A DNA stretch of 64,000 nucleotides. It comes from Acidobacteriota bacterium. Lineage in GTDB: Bacteria > Acidobacteriota > Terriglobia > Terriglobales > Acidobacteriaceae. The DNA lies in assembly GCA_021791875.1 (NCBI GenBank), contig JAJYVU010000005.1, positions 1-64,000 of the forward strand, in the 5' to 3' direction. Below, piece by piece: positions 1-7,565 of the stretch. Each line of letters starts with the position of its first letter. The stretch's first letter is position 1. A model generated the notes under the pieces. That model was not told the DNA's origin, searched no databases, and saw nothing but the letters and a program-made list of their open reading frames with translations. The position numbers were made by a program, and so were the translations under genes.

Positions 1-50
1 ATGTCCCGCTGATTGTCTCGGTCCTCTACCCTGCCCATCGCCATACCTCG

Positions 51-395
51 TTAGACGCTCTTCATCCCCGATCGCACCTCACAACAATCAGACTTTAACC
101 ACGGACTGTTAAGAGTGATCCTGTTTCCCGCACCTTGATTCCACTCGCCGATCAGTCTGAATCCCGCATCCAAGAGCGCCTGGGAAGGAAAGGAAGGGTG
201 CCGCTGGGCAGATTTCCCGGAAACCGTCACATGCTCTGGGTGTTTGCCGTGACTTAAGCCGCCGGTCATCCCAGCATCGATCATGACTTTTCGTACATGT
301 TGGTAGGAGATTCCCAGCTGGTCAGCGATTGCTTTGCGTGTCAGGCCCGCCCGCGCCAGAGTTCTAATCTTCTCGGATGTGGTTACCCTGTTCAT
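51..395 (-). CDS. small helix-turn-helix protein, possibly truncated
   Basis: A 114-residue protein. Residues about 5 to 40 form a clear helix-turn-helix of the resolvase/homeodomain-like type (SEKIRTLARAG, then KAIADQLGISYQHVRKVM). This part probably binds DNA. After a linker, the segment DAGFRLIGEWNQ resembles the entry to a GIY-YIG-like domain that often follows this HTH in accessory-region proteins, but the protein ends before any catalytic residues. It may therefore be a broken two-domain protein. It lies at the window edge, on the same strand as the XRE regulator. The function is not known. The HTH call is seen in the sequence; the truncation is inferred. Confidence 0.5.
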   Translation of the reverse strand: MNRVTTSEKIRTLARAGLTRKAIADQLGISYQHVRKVMIDAGMTGGLSHGKHPEHVTVSGKSAQRHPSFPSQALLDAGFRLIGEWNQGAGNRITLNSPWLKSDCCEVRSGMKSV

Positions 396-481
396 CGAAT
401 AAGCTCCTCGTGACCTATGCCCCCACCCCGGTCTTTGGAATGTGTGCTCACGCGGTGATCGTGGAACAAACGCGCATGAGT

Positions 482-907
482 CTACTGGTCTTCAACGATG
501 ACTAAACTCAATGCACCCTCAACAGCTCGCGCCACATCTTGAGGAGATTTCCGCTTCAACTTGTTAATGGTCTTACGGATTTCTACGTAATGAATCAATT
601 CGAGAATTTGCCCGGGAGTCAATCCGATCGCTGCTTCGCTCAATTTTGTATGGAGAGATAAAGGTTCGGCGCCGGGAATTAACGTTGCCACAGGAACACC
701 AAAGAAATGTGCAATCGCGTTGAGATCTCTTATCGATGGCCTAAAGTTGCCGCTTTCCCAGCGAGAAATGGTATTCGGCTTCGTATCGAGAGCCGCCGCT
801 AATTCCGATTGGCTCACGACGCGACCCTTTGCATTGGTTCGCACGTGGCGAATTGCTGCCCCCAATTCACGGTAAAAGGGAAGTGCTGGATCTTTCGATT
901 TGCGCAT
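482..907 (-). CDS. XRE-family transcriptional regulator
   Basis: A 141-residue protein with an N-terminal Cro/C1-type HTH at residues about 12 to 70. The pattern SQSELAAALDTKPNTISRWE is the canonical helix 2-turn-helix 3, followed by a third helix ending in the usual FFGVP-type sequence. The C-terminal half is helical and may serve dimerisation. Such proteins usually repress their own and neighbouring promoters in mobile elements. It is transcribed away from the transposition genes. The 440-bp gap upstream of it contains three phased GTATGGC repeats that could be its operator (inference). No toxin partner is visible next to it. Confidence 0.75.
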   Translation of the reverse strand: MRKSKDPALPFYRELGAAIRHVRTNAKGRVVSQSELAAALDTKPNTISRWESGNFRPSIRDLNAIAHFFGVPVATLIPGAEPLSLHTKLSEAAIGLTPGQILELIHYVEIRKTINKLKRKSPQDVARAVEGALSLVIVEDQ

Positions 908-1345
908 TTGTTAATTCACCTTAAAAGAAGTCTCATCGTGAGACCAATGCCAAAACCATCCTTTACGTGGACAGGCGATTTGTGTTTCCGAATCCCCGAA
1001 TAATGCGCTCTTGGATGGTTGATTGATTTTGTTGCTCGGGTATGGCACGAGTATGGCTCAGTATGGCAAATATCTCCCCCTGCGTAAATCGGAGAAACGC
1101 GAATCTTCCGGAGTCGAGGCCCCTTGTTTGCTGCTTGACTCTGGTCAATTCGAGCCCTCTCAAAAGTTTTCCTTTGCAATATGTGTGTTTTGTGGATATA
1201 GTGTGGGTGCGATTGAAAGCAGCAGAACTCTGCTTGGACCTGCCGATTGGATATGGATCCCGAGCGACTTATTTAGTGCAGGAAACATCACCGTGGAACA
1301 AGACTCAATCCAACGGGACCGACCACTGCGCTCAAGAACAGGGTC
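908..1345. other. gap between XRE gene and transposition region
   Basis: Several short overlapping reading frames occur here on both strands, but none resembles a protein. The only structure found is a cluster of three GTATGGC repeats at 1040 to 1067. No repeats matching those at 17576 to 17628 were found, so this is probably not the transposon end. Confidence 0.5.
1040..1067 (+). repeat. three helically phased GTATGGC direct repeats
   Basis: GTATGGC occurs at 1040, 1051 and 1061, that is at 11- and 10-bp spacing, about one DNA turn. This arrangement suits cooperative binding of a protein on one face of the helix. It lies in the promoter region between the XRE gene and the transposase genes, so it may be a regulator operator. 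The repeats are seen; the role is inferred. Confidence 0.45.
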
Positions 1346-1837
1346 ATGGGAAATAGCGGAAGGCCGAAAGCGATGGCTGCCAGAAGCCTGAATCTAAAGG
1401 AGACACAATTGAGCGAAAGTCAGTTTTTCAACCTAAGCGAGCCGCAAGGCAAAACGGGAATCATCAGGTTACCCGGGTTGGTGCAACTAGAACTTGTCAA
1501 CCAGGAATGGGTTCTGGAGAGTACGGTGATTGACACAATCTACTGCGGCAGTCCAGCGGCTGAGCCCCAGCGGCTATTTACGGTAATGGATTCCTATACC
1601 CGATCAATTATTGGAGCCAGGATTGCTCCGGGCCAAACGCTGAGCCTACTACGAATGCTAGATAGGCTGATCGGCCAACTTGGATGTCCAAAGGTCCTCC
1701 GGCTGCGCTGCGATCCCAAAATGCTGAGCATCGAGTACGAGAAATGGGCTAGCGAGCGAGGCATCACGCTTAATTACAATCCGCCGTTTAGACCACATAG
1801 ACTCGCCCGGAACTCGGGAGACAAGCGTGAACAATAG
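1346..1837 (+). pseudogene. truncated IS3-like transposase (rve/DDE) fragment
   Basis: This 163-residue frame resembles the central part of an IS3-family OrfB. NQEWVLESTVIDTIYCG aligns with the usual NqvWsmDfv region. LFTVMDSYTRSIIGARI matches the tVvDdfTRe strand. The second acidic block is degenerate (LRCDPKML in place of a DNGpEF-like motif), and the frame ends just after NPPFRP, before the catalytic glutamate. The zinc/HTH part is also missing. It overlaps the tnsA frame by 11 bp. It is most likely a dead IS copy; a domesticated DNA-binding fragment cannot be excluded. The similarity is by eye only. Confidence 0.5.
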
Positions 1838-2606
1838 CGAGATAAGAGGCGCACTTCCACCACTGACGGCAAGTCTCTGTGGAGATTCTGCACGCGTCTA
1901 CGGCCACTTATGGGAAGGTTGGTCAGCTGGGCCGATCGGCGGCATCAAGTGGATCCGAACCTGCTCGCGCGAACAAATCAGAATTCGCCGAATTATTAAA
2001 CGGGGAAGAATGCGTCCAACAGGAAAATTCTCAAGCTGGAAAAACAGCAGATATATGCATTGGGAATCACCTAACGAACGTAACGCGTTTACCACGCTCG
2101 ATTTCAGCCCGCAGGTCATTGCATATCGAGAGCAATCTTGTGAAATCGTATATGTCGACGACGATGGTAACGAGTGCAGACATTATCCAGACATTGAAGT
2201 CTTTGCTGTGAGTGGGTGCGAATTGTGGGAAGTGAAAACAAAGCATTACGCCGAGAGCAAGGACGTCAAACGCCGAACGGAGATCGTCTCCGAGTCGCTA
2301 GCCGCAATTGGAATTAAATATCGGATGGCGATCGCCGAGGAGTTGGGAAAGCAGCCACAACTTGGAACTATGGAGAAGGTCCTGCACTTTGCGCGGCGAC
2401 CAGTCTCAAGCGTGGAGCGAATTTGCTTAGCGCAGGAACTGAGCCAAATCGGCTGCATTACTTGGGCGCAGGCGTGTTCGGGACGTCTAGGGGCATACGG
2501 TCGAGAGATTATTTGCCGGCTTCTATTGGAGGGGTATCTTCAGATCGATTTGAATCTTCCATTCGGCCCAACAACCGAGTTCAATCTCGGCTCTAGAGGA
2601 TGGTGA
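1827..2606 (+). CDS. tnsA: TnsA-like transposon endonuclease
   Basis: TnsA cuts the 5' ends of the transposon and works with TnsB to give cut-and-paste movement. In this 259-residue frame the nuclease core is clear: ESPNER (residues 80 to 85), LDFSPQVIAYREQ, PDIEV with D122 and EVKTK with K137, which match the E-D-K catalytic pattern of TnsA. A winged-helix-like C-terminal half follows. The first 60 residues look non-conserved, so the true start may be the ATG at 2010, which is preceded by GGGGAAG. The stop is 1 bp before the tnsB GTG, so the two are translationally coupled. Presence of TnsA separates this element from Tn5053/Tn402 types, which lack it. Confidence 0.85.
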   Translation: MNNSEIRGALPPLTASLCGDSARVYGHLWEGWSAGPIGGIKWIRTCSREQIRIRRIIKRGRMRPTGKFSSWKNSRYMHWESPNERNAFTTLDFSPQVIAYREQSCEIVYVDDDGNECRHYPDIEVFAVSGCELWEVKTKHYAESKDVKRRTEIVSESLAAIGIKYRMAIAEELGKQPQLGTMEKVLHFARRPVSSVERICLAQELSQIGCITWAQACSGRLGAYGREIICRLLLEGYLQIDLNLPFGPTTEFNLGSRGW

Positions 2607-2607
2607 A

Positions 2608-4611
2608 GTGGGCGTCTTTCATATCCAAAAGAATACAGTTCTTGTCCTCGATGGTGTCCGCATGCGCATCAGGAAGAAGGTGCAGCAAGGCTCGGGCAAC
2701 AAGTGGCAGCTTGAAGAGACCGTATCTGGCTCCATTCAGCAAATGGATGAAGAGGAGCTATTCAGACTCCTTTGCAAGGGTAATTTACGAATCATCGGTG
2801 TCGGAAATCATCTCGAAGGGAAGACCACTCACCTCAAACTTACAGATGATGAGAAAGAGGAAATCAGTTGGCGTCTACCGTATGTCAAGGCCGTCTTAAG
2901 GTTACCGGCCACCCAATCGACCTTTGAAGCTACCATAGACGAGGTATGGAAGAAGTTCCAGAGTGGAGAATATCCGGCCAAAAGTCACTCTGGTTCTTCG
3001 ACGAAAATGAGACGCAGGAAAAAGCGTACGCGTCCTCCTGGATGGGTTTCCGTCTACAGGTGGAGGAACCGCTACGTGCGCGCGGGCCACGACGCTTACG
3101 CACTGCTAAATAAAGACAGGGATCGATCGGAGGACCATCATCCGGACTTCGAGCAGGCAATCGACGATGCGCTGGAAGAAGAATATCTAACCGATGAAAA
3201 GCAAGCTTTACAGGAGGCGGTAGACGCTGCAAAGACGAAGTGCAAGGAAAAGAATGAAGAAAATGAGCGTCTTGGATTAAAGCTTTTGGATATTCCAAGC
3301 CGCGCGGAAGTGCAGAAGCGATTGAAGAAGATGCCGGCTTTTGACGTGTATGCAGCGCGTTTTGGACGCGATGCCGCAAGGAACAAGTTTCGCTCTGTTG
3401 AAGGTCACACGGTTACGTCGGAGCCACTGGAACGAGCTGAAATCGACCATACTCCGTTAGATCTCTTCGTTGTTGATGAAGAACACGGCCTTCCTTTGGG
3501 CCGTCCGTACATTACAGCCTGCATCGACGATTTTACCCGCTGCATCCTCGGAATGTACGTCGGATTCGTTCCTCCCAGCTATCAATCGGTGGCACTATGC
3601 CTCAAGCACGCATTCCTGCCGAAAGTTACGCAGGCAGAAGACTATCCCGATATACAAAACTCTTGGTTCGCTTATGGAGTAATGCGTACATTAACATGCG
3701 ACAACGCCCCGGAATTCCACTCCGAACCGCTTGAGAACGGATGCAACCAACTCGGCATAAATCTGGAATATGCTCCGCGAAAGACTGGATGGCACAAAGC
3801 TAAGATCGAGCGACTTTTCAGGACTATGAACCAGCAAGTTGCTCATGGAACCAAAGGCACGACATTCAGCAACATCTTCGAGCGGGGAGATTATAACCCG
3901 GAGAAAAATGCGGTAGTCCGCCTGTCAACTCTCCAGCGTGGACTCCAAATGTGGGTGCGCGATATCTACCACCAGAAAAAGCACAGTGCTCTAAACATGC
4001 CACCGGAGACGATGTGGAAGCTCCACGCCAGGACGGAAGACATACGCGTTCCAGGGGACCGGAATAGCCTCCAAATTATCATGGGGCGTCCATATCCTCG
4101 AAGGCTGACTCATAAGGGAATTGAGTTTGCCGGACTCTACTATGGATCAGAAGCTGTACATGAGCTTCGTATGCAATATGGTTCGGTACTCGACGCTGAG
4201 ATCAGGGTGAATGAGGCGGATATTGGTGAGATACATGTGCTTTACGGTGGACAGATCGTTGTCGCCCGCGCTCTGAAATTTGAGTATGCCGAGGGCCTTA
4301 GCCTATGGCTCCACGAGCAGATCAAGAAACATAGTCCGAAATACGATCCAGATACTTGGCTCGCGGCTAAGCAGCGCTTGAAACGACTCTTCAGGGGTGA
4401 GCCTGGCGCTCTGGCAAAGTCCGGAAAACGTGGACGGGGGCGAGTGGCTGAGCAACTTGGACCAAAGGAAGTATCTGGCCCTAAGCCGATTCCGCAGCTT
4501 CCCGCGCCAGTGGTTACTCTCGAAGCCAGCGACTTTAATATTTCGTCTGAGATGACGGAAATACTAGATATCCCACGATACAGTGTGGTTCGCAATGGAG
4601 GTAGCAGCTAA
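2608..4611 (+). CDS. tnsB: TnsB-like DDE transposase
   Basis: TnsB binds the transposon ends, cuts the 3' strands and joins them to target DNA. The protein has 667 residues, close to Tn7 TnsB. The start is a GTG with AGAGGA 7 bp upstream. N-terminal DNA-binding parts occupy residues about 1 to 240, including WVSVYRWRNRYVRAGHDA. The rve catalytic core has D280 (AEIDHTPLD), D365 (TCDNAPEFH) and E401 (HKAKIERLF); the 35-residue D-E spacing is that expected for DDE integrases. A Mu-type C-terminal domain follows (residues about 470 to 550) and then a basic, proline-rich tail, which in the family contacts TnsC. It overlaps tnsC. All catalytic residues are present, so it appears functional. Confidence 0.93.
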   Translation: MGVFHIQKNTVLVLDGVRMRIRKKVQQGSGNKWQLEETVSGSIQQMDEEELFRLLCKGNLRIIGVGNHLEGKTTHLKLTDDEKEEISWRLPYVKAVLRLPATQSTFEATIDEVWKKFQSGEYPAKSHSGSSTKMRRRKKRTRPPGWVSVYRWRNRYVRAGHDAYALLNKDRDRSEDHHPDFEQAIDDALEEEYLTDEKQALQEAVDAAKTKCKEKNEENERLGLKLLDIPSRAEVQKRLKKMPAFDVYAARFGRDAARNKFRSVEGHTVTSEPLERAEIDHTPLDLFVVDEEHGLPLGRPYITACIDDFTRCILGMYVGFVPPSYQSVALCLKHAFLPKVTQAEDYPDIQNSWFAYGVMRTLTCDNAPEFHSEPLENGCNQLGINLEYAPRKTGWHKAKIERLFRTMNQQVAHGTKGTTFSNIFERGDYNPEKNAVVRLSTLQRGLQMWVRDIYHQKKHSALNMPPETMWKLHARTEDIRVPGDRNSLQIIMGRPYPRRLTHKGIEFAGLYYGSEAVHELRMQYGSVLDAEIRVNEADIGEIHVLYGGQIVVARALKFEYAEGLSLWLHEQIKKHSPKYDPDTWLAAKQRLKRLFRGEPGALAKSGKRGRGRVAEQLGPKEVSGPKPIPQLPAPVVTLEASDFNISSEMTEILDIPRYSVVRNGGSS

Positions 4612-5659
4612 GGTGATTGATCCGGAGAGTCTCTTGAACGTAACAATCATGCATGAAGCATTCGTCAACGCAGTGGAGCGGATCGAAAGGGCGCAAGCGC
4701 TTAAGGATCGGCGAGAGGACCCATGCTGTCTGGCGCTACTCGGCGAGTCTGGCTCCGGCAAAAGCTTTGTACTGGATAGGCTAGAAGAGAAAAATCCTTC
4801 AATAGAAACTGATGAAGGCACTTTGAAGCCAATTGTTCGTGCGTCAGTTCCATCTAAGCCGACAATCAAGAGTCTCGCTGAAGAGATAAAATCGCAACTG
4901 GACCCAAACGATACCCAAAAAAGGTACACGGAAAATGAACTTACAAGGCGTATTGCGGTCTTGATGGACGAGTGCGACACGGATGTGATTGTTCTGGACG
5001 AATTTCAGCACTTCTATGACAGGACCACCGAAACGGTGTGGGAACATGCTGCCGATTGGCTGAAGCGATTGATGGAAGTGAGGAAAAAAGCGAATCGAAC
5101 GAGAAGGATGCTTATTGTTTCAGGGTTAACGCAGTCGATGGACGTTATTCAGCAAAACAGCCAGTTGAAAAGGCGATTTAAGGCACCCCTGTTCCTTCCG
5201 TGCTATTCATGGACAAGCCCTAAGGAGAGGGCTCAGTTTGCCGCGTGCTACAACGGCTTCGCAGAAATTATCGGGCAGCATTTTGTAATGCCTGATGTCG
5301 AGAAGAACATGATGTACTTCCGTTCCTATTGCGCAACCGGAGGGTTAATCGGTTATCTCAAAGCGCTCATGCACGACGTTGTCGACGTAGCACTGAAAGA
5401 AAATAAGAAGAAACTAGAAGTGGAAGATTTCACAACTGCCTTCAATCAATTTCTCTTCTCGAATCCTGATCTTAAAGTAGGCTATCAACCATTTAGCAAG
5501 TCGTTCAACACTACCCCAACTGCATCTGTTCTCCAACAGGCATTCCTCATTGCTCACCCGCCTGCACTCGATAAAGGGAGAAAAATTTCGAGGACTACAA
5601 CCGCGTCACTCCCCGGCAACTCACTTGTTGCCAAGGAACTCGCCCAGATGGCGAGTTGA
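4595..5659 (+). CDS. tnsC: TnsC/TniB-like AAA+ transposition regulator
   Basis: TnsC is an ATPase that assembles on target DNA and links the target selector (TniQ) to the TnsAB transposase. This 354-residue protein shows Walker A GESGSGKS (residues 50 to 57), Walker B VIVLDE (131 to 136) followed by FQHFYDR, and a sensor region near IVSGLTQS, as in TniB/TnsC proteins. The chosen start is the ATG at 4595, giving a 17-bp overlap with tnsB; a GTG at 4583 is an alternative. It is followed directly by the first tniQ, whose possible TTG start overlaps this stop. Operon position and motifs make the call firm. Confidence 0.92.
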   Translation: MEVAAKVIDPESLLNVTIMHEAFVNAVERIERAQALKDRREDPCCLALLGESGSGKSFVLDRLEEKNPSIETDEGTLKPIVRASVPSKPTIKSLAEEIKSQLDPNDTQKRYTENELTRRIAVLMDECDTDVIVLDEFQHFYDRTTETVWEHAADWLKRLMEVRKKANRTRRMLIVSGLTQSMDVIQQNSQLKRRFKAPLFLPCYSWTSPKERAQFAACYNGFAEIIGQHFVMPDVEKNMMYFRSYCATGGLIGYLKALMHDVVDVALKENKKKLEVEDFTTAFNQFLFSNPDLKVGYQPFSKSFNTTPTASVLQQAFLIAHPPALDKGRKISRTTTASLPGNSLVAKELAQMAS

Positions 5660-5694
5660 GCGGACGGTCAATTCATGCGTTGGATGAGGAGTCT

Positions 5695-7548
5695 ATGAAG
5701 GACGCATCGGCCCAATTAGTAAGGCGTTCAAAGCCGCACTCTACTGAAAGTCTGATGGCATACTATCTGCGCATCAGCGAAGTGAACGGCTTCGAAACAC
5801 CATGGCATCTCTTCAAGCGTGCAGGTATGGATGCACATGAGTGGCGAACAAGGGGAGCAAGAACGGATAAGATCGCGATCATTGCAAAGTGCCGTAAAGA
5901 GCATCTTGATCGGATTGCCTACTCAACGAGAGATTCTGCGAGGCCATTTAGACTACTGGGCCATCCAGTCAACAGTACGGACATCGAGCCTGAACGGCCC
6001 AAGCTATGCCCTCAATGCGTGTACGAAAAGAAATTTGTAGAGGCGCATTGGGACCTGGCATATATGGTGGCGTGTCCGGTGCATTATCGCTGGGCGACTA
6101 CCGCCTGTTTAGCGTGTGGGAAGAGATTGAGCCTCTTCCGGAGAGGGTTGTTGATCTGTCATTGCGGTGCAACGCTGCAACACAGTAACGACACTGACAT
6201 CCCTCCTTCGCTAGGCTGCCTGCTCACAATCGTCAGGGCGCGAGTGTTGCCTCTTCTTCCTTTTGCAGACTTCGAGATAGGGCTTCCAGTGCTGGAGCTA
6301 CATCGACTTGAACTTCACACCTTGCTGCGCGTCATAGAGGTGGTCGGCCGTTGTGAACTAATCGCGTTAGGGAAAGACGTAAAAGAAGTTGCTGCGCAGG
6401 ATATTGTTTGCGCAGCAGCGGAAGTTCTGTCTACGTGGCCGAGCAATTTCAACAGATTATTGCAGGCACTGGCTATTCGAAACAAAAGCGCGAGAGGCAT
6501 TCGGGAGCAGTTTGCTCCCCTATACACTGCGTTATTGAAGCGAGGAAGAGGTGAGAGTCCAGGTTCTCTCGACTTCATCAGAGAGGCATTTCTGAGATTT
6601 GTGACCTACGAGTGGAATGGGCGCAGAGTCGATCCCCGGACGCTCCAGGAAGTAAGCACAAAGGTTGGTCGACTGTTTGTGAGCGGTAATGAACTCGCGC
6701 GGCGTTTGAATATAGATCCAAGAACAGTGAAGCGCCACGCAAAAATATATTCGCAGAAAATCACGCGGGGGCCTCAGTTGACATATGCGGTTAACACCGA
6801 CTGCGTATCAACGGATTTTCAATCAGCGCATAAGGTCATTCGGATCAGGCAAGCCGCGGCAGAAATTGGAATACCCGTTAATGTCTTGCGTGCGCTGAAA
6901 GAGTCGGGAGACTTTGAAGTGAAGCACCAGATGCCAATGCAAGCGGGATTTCGAGAAGCCGATGTAGTTGCATTCAAGAGCAGGATTTCTGCACTGGTGC
7001 CAACGGGTCCTCATTCTTCAGGTGTGGGAGATGTCGGGAGCCTTGGTACGTGCATGGCAGGATCGCGCTACTCAATTGGCGAGAAGATAACTGTGATTCG
7101 TAAAGTCTTGGATCGGTCGCTGCCGATTGTCGGGCAGAAGCATGATGGAGTGAAGGGGCTGATGGTGTCTTCGGCGGCTTTGTCGGCAATCATTAGAGGA
7201 GAAAGATCAACTATCCACGGTCCAGTAATGTCGGGAAAAGAAGCTGCAAAGGCGATAGGGTGTGAATTCGTGATCCTTTGTGAACTCGTTAAGGGCGGTG
7301 TTATCACAGGCGAAAAAACTGGCAAGCAGTGGAAAGTAGCGGTATCGTCGGTCGCTGAGTTTTGCAGAACTTACGTGTCATTGGCTGCGGTGGCCTCCGA
7401 GCTTATGACGACTTCCACCCGTCTAAGGAATCTTTGTCGCGAGGAGGGCATTCAAGTACTTATTGCGAAGAGAGCTAGCAAATCGCCACAACCGTTCATT
7501 CGTCTTTGTGATCGTTCCAAATTGGTCAGAAATGGGGAACGCTCATAG
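5695..7548 (+). CDS. tniQ: TniQ/TnsD-like target-selection protein 1
   Basis: TniQ proteins recognise the target site, directly (TnsD) or through a CRISPR complex, and recruit TnsC. The protein has 617 residues. The TniQ domain starts at ESLMAYYLRISE, followed by a zinc-binding array: C105/C108, C127/H130, C138/C141 and C155/C157. The remaining 450 residues contain at least three HTH-like segments (for example NELARRLNIDPRTVKRH and RQAAAEIGIPVNVLRAL), as in the long DNA-reading arm of TnsD. The ATG at 5695 has AGGAG upstream; a TTG at 5656 overlapping the tnsC stop is the alternative. Its length argues for direct DNA recognition rather than the short TniQ of type I-F CRISPR transposons. Confidence 0.88.
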   Translation: MKDASAQLVRRSKPHSTESLMAYYLRISEVNGFETPWHLFKRAGMDAHEWRTRGARTDKIAIIAKCRKEHLDRIAYSTRDSARPFRLLGHPVNSTDIEPERPKLCPQCVYEKKFVEAHWDLAYMVACPVHYRWATTACLACGKRLSLFRRGLLICHCGATLQHSNDTDIPPSLGCLLTIVRARVLPLLPFADFEIGLPVLELHRLELHTLLRVIEVVGRCELIALGKDVKEVAAQDIVCAAAEVLSTWPSNFNRLLQALAIRNKSARGIREQFAPLYTALLKRGRGESPGSLDFIREAFLRFVTYEWNGRRVDPRTLQEVSTKVGRLFVSGNELARRLNIDPRTVKRHAKIYSQKITRGPQLTYAVNTDCVSTDFQSAHKVIRIRQAAAEIGIPVNVLRALKESGDFEVKHQMPMQAGFREADVVAFKSRISALVPTGPHSSGVGDVGSLGTCMAGSRYSIGEKITVIRKVLDRSLPIVGQKHDGVKGLMVSSAALSAIIRGERSTIHGPVMSGKEAAKAIGCEFVILCELVKGGVITGEKTGKQWKVAVSSVAEFCRTYVSLAAVASELMTTSTRLRNLCREEGIQVLIAKRASKSPQPFIRLCDRSKLVRNGERS

Positions 7549-7565
7549 GACAATTGGAAGTTTTA

